Assembly: GCA_000750105.3 (NCBI GenBank)
Contig: JPHH03000066.1
Span: forward strand, 110,833 to 174,832
DNA: 64,000 nt
From: Tolypocladium sp. Sup5 PDA-1
Lineage: Eukaryota > Ascomycota > Sordariomycetes > Hypocreales > Ophiocordycipitaceae
Reading direction: 5' to 3'
The first letter of the stretch is position 1. Every line of letters begins with the position of its first letter. A program made the position numbers and the translations under genes. Shown piece after piece: positions 1 through 10,335 of the stretch. The notes under the pieces were generated by a model. The model was given only the letters and a program-made list of their open reading frames with translations. It did not search any database and had not been told where the DNA came from.

Positions 1-1946
1 TGAAGCTGGAGGCTTGTCACCCTGCAGTACTTTGCAAAGTCGCGGATGCCGGGTCTCAGGGCACAGCTTGTGTCAGAAGCGATGCCGAGACGTTCAGAGT
101 GCTGACGTTAATCGGAACAGTATCATCAATAAGTATTCACTTGGGTTCCAAGTCCCAAGTTCCTCTGATGAGGCGCGAAACACCTGCGCCGAGAGGTCGC
201 AGTTACATCTGAGATCCGAATTAGTCCGCTTCTTTTGGAAACTGCCACCAAGATAGCTGAAACTGTTGTCGCGGGACCCGCTGGCGAGAGGCACCTAGGT
301 GGTCGTGGCCGCAAGCGATGACCATGCCACGTCTGGCAGCCCAGTATCCGTTCTGAGGGGAACAACCCTTTGAACAATCCTTTCCGAATTTGGAAATCCA
401 TTCCATGTTTTGCTCTAGACTACGTGTAGTCTATAGAGTGAACTCTCAACTGCCCATTTGCATAAAAATACAATCGTCTCTGCTTGACGCCTGACGAGTG
501 CTTGACGTCAGATACATCGCCGATAACGTATGACTTGCCGTCCGGGGCAGTGGCTCATATTCCACTCTGTAAGAGCTGGCCAACTCGACTGAGCCGGAAC
601 ACATCGGAGAATCAGATGTGCAGTCGCCCCAGCTTAAGCTGGAGAGCGCCGTGAGAACGGGAGATGCGACGAAGACCAAGACTCGACTGATCCTGACTGT
701 TGATGCGGGGTCGACAAGGATTTCGAGGTCAAACTCTTCTTTTTCCGGGACTCTGTCCTCCATTCGACGTACAATTTTGCGAGGGATGGGAAGGCAGCGT
801 GAAGCAGTGCATTCCACAGGGCGACATTGTTACGACGACCATGAGTGAGTGAGTAGGTGAGTGAGTGAGTGAGACAGTGGGCTGCAACCCTACCTGTCTC
901 ACCGCCGCAGATCCATGAGGCGCCGAGAAGACGCGACGAGGAACCGTCGCTCATCGCAGACACCTAGCATAGCATTTATAACTACTCTAAAAGCACCCGG
1001 GGGAATGAAGCGACGCTGATACATAAATTTTGTAACGTGCGGAGCCGGAGGGAGAGTCATCGACTCCGGGAGCATGGCGAGCAAGGCCGAGCCCGCGCAC
1101 CTCCCAGATGAGTGTGCCGCCGTGACCGAGGTTTTCGGGTTCGTAGTCATTCATTAGCAAGCTGATGTAGAGCGCGAGGGCCAAGGGCGTCGTCGTGGAC
1201 TCGTCGGATCGAGTGCAGCACCGCGACAAGGCGACCCAGCGCACTGGCAAAGGCCCTGTTATCTTGACCGCTTCTCACTGATTCGAGGCAACTCGGTGGT
1301 GTTGTTGAGGTCTCTAAAGAAGTTGCCGCGACGTGCGTTCCAGCCAGCTTGTCGAGCTCGGGGCTGGGAGACGCTGAGGGAGGCAAAGGTGCGTCGATCG
1401 ACGCTGTGATGCGCGCTAGACGCATACGTAGGGCGCCAGCGGGGTTCCAGGTGGCTGGCTGAGAGTTCGAGCACGTCGTGATTTTTTTTATTTCCTATAC
1501 AAATCGGACAGCGAGTCCACTCTGATGATTAGTGGCGTTGAGCTGGTGGTAGTGAGAAATTGCGATCAGAGAGCGTTAAACTTCATGTTAGATGGGCCTG
1601 GGAGGTAGCACAGCACCCGTGCCCATAGTCCGTAGTCCGTAGTATTACGCCAAAGGATCAATACGTATAATATTATTAGAGTACACAGTTAAAAAGTTAG
1701 ACTTCGTCACCAGGGGCAGCTGGCGGCCCGGCCCTGCCGGCGTAGGGTTAGCCCGTTTGCCCGTGCACTTCGTACGAAGTACGTACGTACATCGTGTTTT
1801 AGCCCCACAAATTCATTATGTAATTCGGCAGTCGACGTTCCTTGCGTTTCCCCTCATTAATCGTGCCTTTCTGACCTTGATTTATTACGGACTATACATC
1901 CTCTATTACCACTACGCCCTTCATCGCATGCGTTGAAATAAACAGC
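1..1946. other. gene-free left flank
   Basis: I see no convincing coding exon here. Short open frames on both strands lack domain signal. A GTGA/GAGT microsatellite lies at about 841-875, and a perfect 14-bp palindrome (ACTTCGTACGAAGT) at about 1768-1781, followed by GTAC repeats. The last few hundred bases are AT-richer and probably hold the promoter of the following zinc-finger gene. Confidence 0.6.
841..875. repeat. GAGT/GTGA microsatellite
   Basis: Imperfect tandem tetranucleotide tract (gagt/gtga units, interrupted once by gtaggt), seen directly in the sequence. It has no coding role that I can identify. Confidence 0.85.
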
Positions 1947-3598
1947 ATGGCAAACAATGATTTAATATTTGTTCCGGCTCGTGAACTACAGGCCCGGTTT
2001 GGCCAGTGGTCTGAGCTAGATAGAGAAAGAAATGAATTTATTCAGGTAACATCCGGTACCCACTATGAGTAGCGGCAGCGATTGACCATAGACGGTACAG
2101 AAGCTGCTCCACAGGCTCTCCGTTAATGAGGTTCAAATTGACCAGCTCAAGCTGGACTTTGAGGACCAAAAGAGGTCTCGTGTGCATTATCAGTCAGAGG
2201 CTCTTAGGCTTGAAGGAGAACTACACGACAGTGAATATCGAACGGTACGTCTAGATTCATTGTCAGCTGCTCAGTTTACACCATCTGATATCTTTGCAGA
2301 ATAGAGACGCCTACGTTACAATACTCGTCGACGGCGACGGAGCTAAATTCCGCGATAGTCTTCTTCGGGATCCCATCTCGGGCGCTGTGCAGGCCGCCCA
2401 GAACATCAAGCAGCAGATCCGGGATCACTTCAAGGGCACCCCTCTTGATACAGAAGACGTACCCATCGTGGCCCGTGTCTTTGCAAATGTTAAGGGCCTC
2501 GGAAACGCCTTGCGCCTGTCCAAGGTGATTGCTTTCGAAGACGACATGTATACATTTGCAGAGCATTTTACAAACAGCCGCGCCGAGTTTGACTTTGTCA
2601 ACGTGGGCCGTGGCAAGGAGAACGCCGACTCTAAAATACGACGTCAGTTTGTTCCCTTTTATCGATGACACTTATTTCTCGTGATGCTAACTACAATAAC
2701 AGGAATGCTTAGCCATTTCTACAAGGATCCACGGTGCAAGAAGATATTCTTTGTCGCCTGTCATGATGGGGGCTATGCGCACGACCTGCGCGAGTATGTG
2801 GGGCCTCCCGGTATCGAGAAGCGCATTGTTCTCGTGGAGACGACTCCGGCGGAGCCTGCCCTTCGGTCACTGGGCTTTCCCATCATACGCTTCGACAATG
2901 TCTTCCGAGACGAGCCGCTGCAGAATGAAAGCAAGCTTGCACTGCGGAGCATACCAGCGAATAATACCTCCGGACACAGCACCGCCCCGGGACAGAGCAT
3001 CACCCTAGGACAACGCGTCGCCCCGGCACGAAGCACCACCCCGGCACAAAGTATCATCCCAAGCATCAGCCCAGCACAAAGCAGCATCACCACCTCTAAC
3101 AATGGAGGCGTTTCTGTCGAGCATTCCCCGACCTACTCTGCAGCAGGCGGTGTCAACGGCCGGCAAAACGTCACTATCAAGCCTGCAAAGCCCAGTCGGC
3201 CGCCCAGAGTCATCGATTACAACGTAGAGGGTCACCGCCTCGACCCACCGGTCAAGCTTCCAAACAATAAAACCGCTCAGGAGTCGTATAGATGGAAATG
3301 CGACAAGATTTTCCCCGGCGTATTTTGCAACTCCTTCTATCTAGGCGGGACCTGCCCCCGGAGAGACAACTGCGAGAAGCAGCATGAACTAGCGCTGACT
3401 GCCGAAGAGGTCGCCGTCCATCGATTCAAGGCGCGCACGAGCATGTGCTATCACGGGCCTAAATGCGATAACTATCATTGCCATCTTAGCCACCACTGCT
3501 ATCAGCAGGACCCGGCCTGCACTCGACCGGGTTGCAAGTTTGCCAAGACCAAGTGGGGGAACTTGCACTTATCAATGAAGAACATGGAGCCGGCGTAA
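1947..3598 (+). CDS. CCCH zinc-finger protein with N-terminal DUF7923-like domain
   Basis: Four exons are modelled: 1947-2045, 2101-2244, 2300-2642 and 2703-3598, giving about 493 aa. All three introns (55-60 nt) have GT donors and AG acceptors and keep the frame. The N-terminal part (about residues 15-80) is charged and probably coiled coil. Residues about 82-260 form an alpha/beta domain with a VDGDGA motif, as in the fungal DUF7923 family, which I would compare with NYN/PIN-like folds. A low-complexity Ser/Thr/Pro/Gln stretch with degenerate short repeats (coded at about 2970-3090) follows. The C-terminus has a C-x8-C-x5-C-x3-H zinc finger (about residues 405-426) and further Cys/His clusters. 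Proteins of this architecture are presumed RNA-binding. The domain assignment is by recognition and no specific target is known. Confidence 0.8.
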
Positions 3599-4030
3599 GT
3601 GCATTGACCTGGAACAAGTGAACGTTGAATGCGGCTAACATGACGGCAGAACACGATGGACTGAAGGTAGTGACTATCCAGTGAATCTATGAAAGACTTC
3701 AGCTTGAAGAGAAGGAGGTGAAGCTGATATCTGCGACTCAACATAACTAAAGAGCTGGCCCGAAACGCTTTTTCCGATTTAATATACAACATCAATACAT
3801 CTTAGGAATGAGTTCTATGTTCATCTTGCAAAAGCTTCAACTCGAGATTCTACTTTCTCTACAAGATACTTGGTTCTTCCTTAATGCCGCCCTTGTGTGC
3901 CTGACTGTCTTTCCCTTCTGCTAAAGCTCCCTGCCGCGGCCTATAGAGCGACACCGTAAGCCCTGGCGCCTCTGAGGGACATATAAGGGAACGCAATTTG
4001 TTTCCGTTGAGATTCCGAATATGAATTAAG

Positions 4031-4828
4031 CTACGTCTCGAATGTTGACTTGTTTAGCCACACGCGAATCTTGGTGAGAGCGGATATGTCGTGGCGCTTC
4101 TCTAACGTAGTATAGTCCTTCATGTCCTCTTCAATCCATCCCTTGGTCACCCGGCTAGTTATTAGCCTTATGCCGACCTTGTGGGAAGAGCCAAAGTCAA
4201 TTAGAACCGGCAAGCTAGCCTCGTCGACTAGAATGTTTCCCGGGTTGAGGTCGTTATGGGCCCAGCCGAGCGAATTCAGGTGATAGATGGCCGACTCGAG
4301 GGCCTTCATAAATGGTTCCTTGTCAATTGTCCTAATCCTATGTCTGAGATACTTAGACAAGTCGTTCGGGTGTTGGTCCAGGACGAGACCGTTGATGCGA
4401 CCCCGTCGTACCTAGCAGCCGTGGTAACGGATATCATTAGGGTGCGGATGATTGTAAAGCACTTGCATGGCCTGAGCCTCCTCTACTAGCCCTTGTAGAA
4501 GAAGATATAGGACGTTATATTCTTTAAACACGTTATACAAGGCTAGGCTAGGACGCTTGATGTAGACTTCGACAGGGAGTTTATGTGGGGCCTGCGTGAG
4601 AGTTATGTCGGAAAGCGGTCACTCTAGAAAGATATCCTTGTCGGGGACGCGCCTTAGCGCAGATGTGAGTTATTGGAATGTGATCTCGCGTTTGAGAAGG
4701 TTCAGCTAGCCAAAGTATACGCCATCATCGTCGACGGAAAACATGGTGTACCGGAATTCCCCAGTTTCGGAGTTGAATTCCTCGAATAGGAAAGTCAATT
4801 CTTCCTAGTTCATAACCTGTGGTGCCAT
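4031..4828 (-). pseudogene. protein-kinase-like relic with five in-frame stops
   Basis: A single reading frame of 266 codons runs from an ATG at 4828 to a stop at 4031 with no frameshift. It is broken by TAG (4807), TAG (4708), TAA (4672), TGA (4621) and TAG (4414). The intact 3' part has a kinase catalytic-loop sequence (HNDLNPGNILVD) and the magnesium-binding DFG of VLIDFGSSHK, so this is the C-lobe of a fungal Ser/Thr kinase-like family; upstream lies the HPHPND/RYHG region. All five stops can arise by C-to-T change on one strand or the other (for example CAG, CAA, CGA or TGG precursors), as in repeat-induced point mutation. It is almost certainly not functional. Kinase-fold families of this type are often expanded in fungi. 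Confidence 0.75.
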
Positions 4829-5194
4829 AATAAGGATAGCCTGGAAATAAACAGTCAACGTAATCGGAGGGCAGGTGGCAAGGCGCCAATACTCGCCGGT
4901 ATTCCAGTAGGATTTAGAGGAGTATAAGCAGTTCGGGCTTCAAACAAACTGGCCAGGAAGATAACCCCTCATCACTCTCACTCACGCCAATAGCCAATCA
5001 ATTGGCTCGGATAATGGGTCGCTTTAAGTCGTCAGCCTAACGCTCCCTACATCAAACTTCTTCACGGGGACACGGATTTCCCGAGGGCCAGGCCAGTAGG
5101 AAGTCCTTACCTTCCCAGCTCCCAGCTTTATGCGGAAAGTATTAATCGGTAAACCACGGATTCAGGTATTTCGGCATTCTGTCTGACGCTAATG

Positions 5195-5488
5195 CTATTT
5201 CAGAAGCCGAGCCGTCAGCATTGCGATGGAACGCATAGCGCAAAACAGGCCAATCCTGGCGGCCGACTCAGCCAAGGCCCGAAATTTCTGCCGATGTACG
5301 CCATCCTCAACTCCTGAGGCAGTCCAGAACTCATCCCAAAAAGCCATGTGTAGCTGCGATCGGCAGGCGTAGTCATGCCAGCCATTGAGGTCCATGTACC
5401 CCGTCGTCAGCAGGAGGCAGTCCAGCTCCATGCCGAACGGCAGCACAGCCGCGAGGGACCAGTCGACAATCCCTATAATTTCGTACAT
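5195..5488 (-). pseudogene. aminoglycoside phosphotransferase-family C-terminal fragment
   Basis: The 97-codon frame reads GIVDWSLAAVLPFGMELDCL and continues with a Trp-rich helix region. This matches the C-terminal part of fungal APH/choline-kinase-like phosphotransferases, in which the D of the VDW motif is the metal-binding residue equivalent to the kinase DFG. The N-lobe and the catalytic HxDxxxxN loop are not found upstream on the same strand (to about 5650) in any frame I could follow. I therefore read it as a truncated relic. An undetected upstream exon is the alternative. Confidence 0.55.
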
Positions 5489-6058
5489 CTTAGAACACTA
5501 GAACGTCTGGGCTGCGCCGCGGCAGATGCTGGGCATGTCAGCAAGAATGGGGCTCTTGCTGGAGCACAGCTCGTACGCGTCCCAATCAGGGCAGTCCACG
5601 ATGTGTTTTCATTCTACTATTTGAAATTTGGCTGCTTATTGTTGTCATGGAGCCAATAGAAGCCATGGTCCTGGATTGGGCTGATCCATGTCAGCAACAA
5701 CGTTTGTTTGCCGCTTTGCCGGGACGGTACGGAGATGCCGTACGAGCCAATGAAAACCCTGGGCTCTTTGAAACGTCATGGGTATGCGGACCGTATGCCC
5801 ATACGAGCCAACCAACGAACGGGGTAGTTTCTTCAGCCTCGTAGGGCAGCAGGAGACTTCCGTTTTGCATGCCGACGTACGCTAATGTATCCAGGTTCAA
5901 CGGCAGGTTGAGAAAGGCGTACCATTTTCCCTATTTAACCTGCCAAAGTGCTCGTTTCTTCTTGGCGCTGTAAGTTTCTCGTCACTTGATTTAAACAGAG
6001 ATCGCAGGGCCAAGCGGGAGCATAGACTATACCTTCTTCACACTTACAGCCCGTCAAT

Positions 6059-7166
6059 ATGCGTGGAGTCTTTGCTATCACAGTTGGCGCATTGGCTGCC
6101 ACCGCCACCGCCGCCAGTTCGAACACAACCTGTGCCAAAGGCCTGTACATTCTCTGCGCCCGCGGTTCAGGCGAATCCGCTGTCGCGCCGAAGGCAGGGA
6201 CCTATCCCGACAATACCGGGTCACCTGGAATTCTTGCCCTTCAGGTCGCAAAGCAGGTCGAAGGCACCATCATCGCCGGCGTCATCTACCCGGCGAAGGA
6301 CCCCACAGCGACGGGGACCCTGAACCTGACTGCTTACTATTCGTCGGAGAACGCGGGCGCCAAGGCTATCCTGGAGGAGGTGAACCAGTACCATTCGGCA
6401 TGCCCAGATACCAAAATTGCCCTCATTGGCTACTCTCAGGTTTGTGCAGCTTGTCAGTGCTGTCGGCAACGGATGCTAACCACGTCGGTTATAGGGCGCT
6501 CAAGTAGTCCAAGATGCCCTCTGTGGCGGTACTGGTGGCGACTTTAACAGTGACGCATCACTATCACCAGATCTAGTTAAGAAGAATAGTAAGCCACCAC
6601 TATAGCTAGCCTCACTATAGCTACTTGATATATTTTCTAGCGAAGCTAACTTCTGAATTACAGTTATTGCCATCGCTCTTATCGCTGACCCAACACACAT
6701 TGCCAACACGACGTACGATCACGGGACTGGCGTCCATGATGGTGTAAGCAAGCAACGTCCTGCAAGGACTACTTTTGGCAATTCCCTTAGCTAACATCCC
6801 GTTTAGGTCTTCCCCCGGAAGAACACCACGGTGTGTAACCAGTATAGCGACCTCATGGGATCCTGGTGCGGCAAGAACGACCGCTACTGCGATTCAGGCA
6901 ACAACGACACGGTACACAGTCTTGCTCCCTTTACATATGAGGCCGATGTTGTGCAGTTCGTGGTCGAGAAGTGGAAGAATTCGACATCTCAAAGTGGTTC
7001 AGGGTCGACTGCGAGCGGGACTGCCGGCTCCTCTGCCACGGGAACATCCACGGGATCACCAACAAGCACCCCTTCAGGTAAAACCAGCTCCGCTTCTGGC
7101 CTTGCCCTGAGCCAGAGCTTGCTTCTGGGAGCAGGGATGTTGCTTGCTGTGTGGTCGCTTCATTAA
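6059..7166 (+). CDS. secreted cutinase / acetylxylan esterase-like (CE5), GPI-anchor type
   Basis: Four exons (6059-6439, 6495-6588, 6664-6743, 6807-7166) encode about 304 aa. A signal peptide (residues 1-18, cleaved near ATA-A) leads into a cutinase fold. The nucleophile Ser lies in GYSQ-GAQ, and intron 1 falls exactly between GYSQ and GAQ. The acid and base are probably Asp210 (NDRYCD) and His222 (DTVHSL), with family cysteines around them. After about residue 240 comes a Ser/Thr/Gly-rich linker and a hydrophobic C-terminal tail without charged end, which suggests a GPI-anchor signal and a wall-attached enzyme. The family hydrolyses ester bonds of cutin or acetylated xylan outside the cell; the substrate here is not decidable. 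It stands alone, with no linked hydrolase nearby. Confidence 0.88.
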
Positions 7167-7845
7167 TTGGGAGATGACACGGCCCTTGGTCTCTATGTCG
7201 TTGCATCCATCTTGTAATTTTTTGACCTGGGATGGACGGGTCCCGAGACACACTGATGTACAGATCCCAGGATCAAAATTGTACGTAGCAGATACATATG
7301 CTCGGCATGTCGGCGGTCCTGTACCTGCAGAGGCATTCAAATAACCAGAATGCCGCCTGCATGATGCGGGGGCGAGACAGGAGTCTACACTCTCAAGACC
7401 CTAGATGCCCTAGTAGTTTAACAAGTTAACATCAAGTTCCCAGTTCCTACAAGTTCTGCTCTACTTAGGTGGCTTCGTGCATTAACATTAACAGAAAAGA
7501 CAGCAAAATTGCATTCCTCTCAATGGCGTGTCCAGGGCCCCTATTCCCTCGCTGCCCACCCAGCCAGAAACAAAGGTATTATTGGGAGCCTCGCTTCGTC
7601 AATCGAAATTTCCAACGGCTATGTCAACAGCCCGATTGCTAGGCTGTCTGACAGCTACAAGAATAGCACTATTCCCTATGTTCTAGTTTAAAACATCCAT
7701 CGCTCTTTTCAACGCTCTTTCCACCCGTGCGGCCCATACAGGTTCCTGTGCAGGTTAAGAATAATAATTCAGAGGCCCCGTAGGTTGCCCATATCTTGGA
7801 GCGAAGTAGAGGTAATGTTGAAGTCAGGCTTGCATGGCCACACGG

Positions 7846-7903
7846 AGTTGGTCGCATGGTCCCTGCATGAGGCTAGTTGGTCGCATGGTCCCTGCATGAG
7901 GCT
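7846..7903. repeat. 29-bp perfect tandem duplication
   Basis: Two adjacent identical 29-bp units, 7846-7874 and 7875-7903, each beginning AGTTGGTCGCATGG. The lack of divergence suggests a recent slippage or repair event. Confidence 0.95.
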
Positions 7904-8831
7904 TAGATCTGCCGAGTTGGGCTCTACAAGCTGGAGATCGATTTCCCCAGCCGGCATGCGGCGTAATCTGGGGCCGGAGCTTTCAATTAGCCATTACGGA
8001 TACAGGGCTCATAAACGAATAAGATGGCAACAATCGTCACTCGTCTTTGCCATTCCTGGGCAAATAGCGACAGCGTTGTCTCAGGAGGCGCTGCAGCGCA
8101 CGCTATCCTGGCCATGACCGCTGACCCTCTCGGCGCATCAACCATCGCCCTTCAACCCGACCAACACGAAGTACGCAGTGAGTAGCTAAGACATCCAATG
8201 ACTCTGATTACACCGTCAATCAGTAGCGATGGCGCAGATTGCTTATTTTGCTCGGCAAGAGTCCCATTGGCGGTTGCCTCTCACTACATCCATCCTCTGC
8301 GGCTGAGCCAAGTATAGTTGATGTAACATCGGGGGCTTGTACTGCAATGCTTACTCTTTGTCTTTGGCTAACACAGACATGTCGGGCGGTTGCGTGGAAT
8401 AACGGCATGCCTTGCACTCAGCCGGGAAACCTATTGGCGTACCACTAACAACCAAAGCTTGGGTTTAGGCCTCCAGAGGGGCGAATTGTTGGTGTCTAAC
8501 CAGCAAGTAGACACGGTCGCTTGCTACCCTGTACAAAACGCCTCTCTGAGACTCTGACGATCTCCCCGTCTACATGTTCGGGCTTCCCGACATAAATTAT
8601 GGAGGTGGATGCGCTGTTCGACACCATCATTGGTGTCATGTCACGCCCCTTTTGCAATTAATATGGGTCGGACTTGCCACGGCGAGAGTAATCGGGCGGA
8701 CTACAGCTGCGTCTTATTCCAACCTGCATTCGTGTTGCCTCTTCAATGTTTCTGTTGCCGAGTAGCGATGACATCAAGATATGCTGTGTTTTCGAAGCGG
8801 CGACCTAAACCTGATATCCCAGTCGAATGTC

Positions 8832-8840
8832 TATATAAAA
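8832..8840 (+). promoter_or_regulatory. TATA box of the defensin gene
   Basis: TATATAAAA stands about 100 nt before the ATG at 8941. It is followed by a C/T-rich leader and an A-rich stretch ending in TTCACC before ATG, the usual layout of a strongly transcribed fungal gene. Confidence 0.6.
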
Positions 8841-8940
8841 AGGCTCGATCCCTCAGTATCATCGTCCACCCCCCTTCAAGCTCAACCATTACAATAAAGA
8901 AGAAGATCAACTAGACGCCACCTAAAGTCACTGATTCACC

Positions 8941-9361
8941 ATGAAGGCCGCTACTTCTACTCTCATGACTCTCCTCTCCGTGGCTGCCCTTGCTCTGGGT
9001 GCACCCCCTCCCGACGGATCACTTGTCGCGCGTGGATATGGGTGCCCATGGGACGACAACCAATGCGCTTATCATGTTCGTCACTGATTCTGGTTCTCAT
9101 TTTCACGCTGAACTCTGCTAATATGTAGTAGTGCCACAATGTCAGAATCCTCCGACTCGAAGATCTCTAGCCCTGATCGTACTGACGTATACCGCAGGAT
9201 GTTACCAAGACGTGCCACGACGGTACGGTGTTGCGCCCCACTGGAGGGGACTGTGGAGGCGCTGGTTGGATGTAAGTTGTTTTTGTCAAGTTCACAGAGC
9301 CTCTTGCTCATGTTCTATAAACAGGTACTGCCAGTGCCACTACGACAAGAACTGCCCGTAA
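8941..9361 (+). CDS. defensin-like secreted CS-alpha-beta peptide (plectasin type)
   Basis: Four exons (8941-9075, a 9-nt exon 9132-9140, 9198-9271, 9325-9361) join in frame to 84 aa. Residues 1-20 are a signal peptide and 21-31 a short pro-region ending in Arg. The mature part starts GYGC and has eight cysteines at 35, 42, 46, 54, 67, 75, 77 and 83. Cys42-x3-Cys46, a GxC (Cys67) and Cys75-x-Cys77 are the cysteine-stabilised alpha/beta signature. The GYGC-WDD-Q-C beginning resembles fungal plectasin-like defensins. Cys54 and Cys83 would add a fourth disulfide beyond the usual three. Family members are antibacterial peptides that bind cell-wall precursors; activity here is inference. The microexon codes Cys46-His-Asn, so skipping it keeps frame but removes a framework cysteine. 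Confidence 0.78.
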
Positions 9362-9988
9362 GTGTCAGAGGATGGCCGCACCTTGGAAAAAGTTACGGCT
9401 CGTTGAAGCGGGGTAGTGCGGAAAGACGCGGGCCTCATGTTTTGCCGATCTGATTGCAGCTGATAAGACGAGGGAGTACTTAGTAGGAGAAACACTGCCA
9501 GGAGTGTATCATCTGAGCCGTTAGGTTGCTGCCGGTCATCGTAGCTTCGGGCATTGAGAAGGTCTTGGAAACCTCTGTCTGACATGCTGCCTTTGGCGCC
9601 AAACGGATTAGAAGTTTGCTCAATCTATCCTACAGAGCATAAAGCCGGCATAATCCTTTTTCAGGTCTTCTCACCTGATGTGTGCCGTTGAGTCGTACTT
9701 CACACAGCATCCTCCTATTACAGTTTAGCTCTAGAAGACGCCATACGACCCTACGCCGGCGCGTCTACCTGCACTCTGCCCACTCACCTAACCAAAGTCT
9801 ACCATATGGTATTCGGGTACGGTGGGCTATGTCATAGGGGGACTATCGTCGGCAGCGGGTTTGGCTCATGGCACCCCACTCGCATGGGCAGGTGATTGCG
9901 GATTTCCCCAAACATAATATTTTATTTACTCGCAGGTAGCCTTACCATCAACATCGTTATATCTACATACTCTATGGTCTGCCGAGCA
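9362..9988. other. intergenic between two small secreted protein genes
   Basis: No coding signal was seen. The sequence becomes AT-rich from about 9910 rightwards, consistent with a RIP-affected or gene-poor patch. Confidence 0.6.
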
Positions 9989-10335
9989 CTATTTTTTCTA
10001 GTAGTTAGTATACCAATATACTTCATTACTTAAGAAGCTTAATTTTCATTTTAGGATTAGACAAATAATGGAAGGGGTATAGTTTTTAAAATGTACTTAC
10101 TAGGGTACGACTGCAAGGCCTAAGATATGTCTTAAGCTTCTGGAGTCCGTTCGGGGTCGCAACTTGATAACGGCAGGTATTGGTACCCTGCATGCATGTC
10201 TATATAGTAAATAGAAAATATTAGTCCTCTTATCTTAGGATAAATATTAAGGATATAGTTTTTACTTACGCCCGTACGTATTGTAGCTAAGGCAGTAGCG
10301 AAGAAAGCAAAGACAATAACGAGTCCGTACTTCAT
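9989..10335 (-). CDS. candidate small secreted protein
   Basis: The frame starts at an ATG at 10335 with a strong signal peptide (MKYGLVIVFAFFATALA). Two AT-rich introns with GTAAGT donors and TAG acceptors can be placed. The exons are then 10335-10270, 10199-10101 and 9997-9989, giving 57 aa with three cysteines (TCMQGTNTCRY and RPC). If the second intron is retained, the protein ends a few codons later. The gene sits in an AT-rich patch. I recognise no family. Size, secretion and setting resemble fungal effector or antimicrobial candidates, but this is inference and the last exon is the weakest part. Confidence 0.42.

Larger units (their letters stand above)
7167..8940. other. intergenic, no clear gene
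   Basis: No domain-bearing exon was found. A 54-codon frame at about 8024-8188 has coding-like composition but no signal that I recognise. A perfect 29-bp tandem duplication lies at 7846-7903. The right end is the promoter of the defensin gene (TATA box at about 8832). Confidence 0.55.

Noticed and set aside
8024..8188. 54-codon frame with coding-like composition between cutinase and defensin
   Set aside because: No signal peptide, domain or splice partner that I could fix. It is mentioned only in the gap entry.
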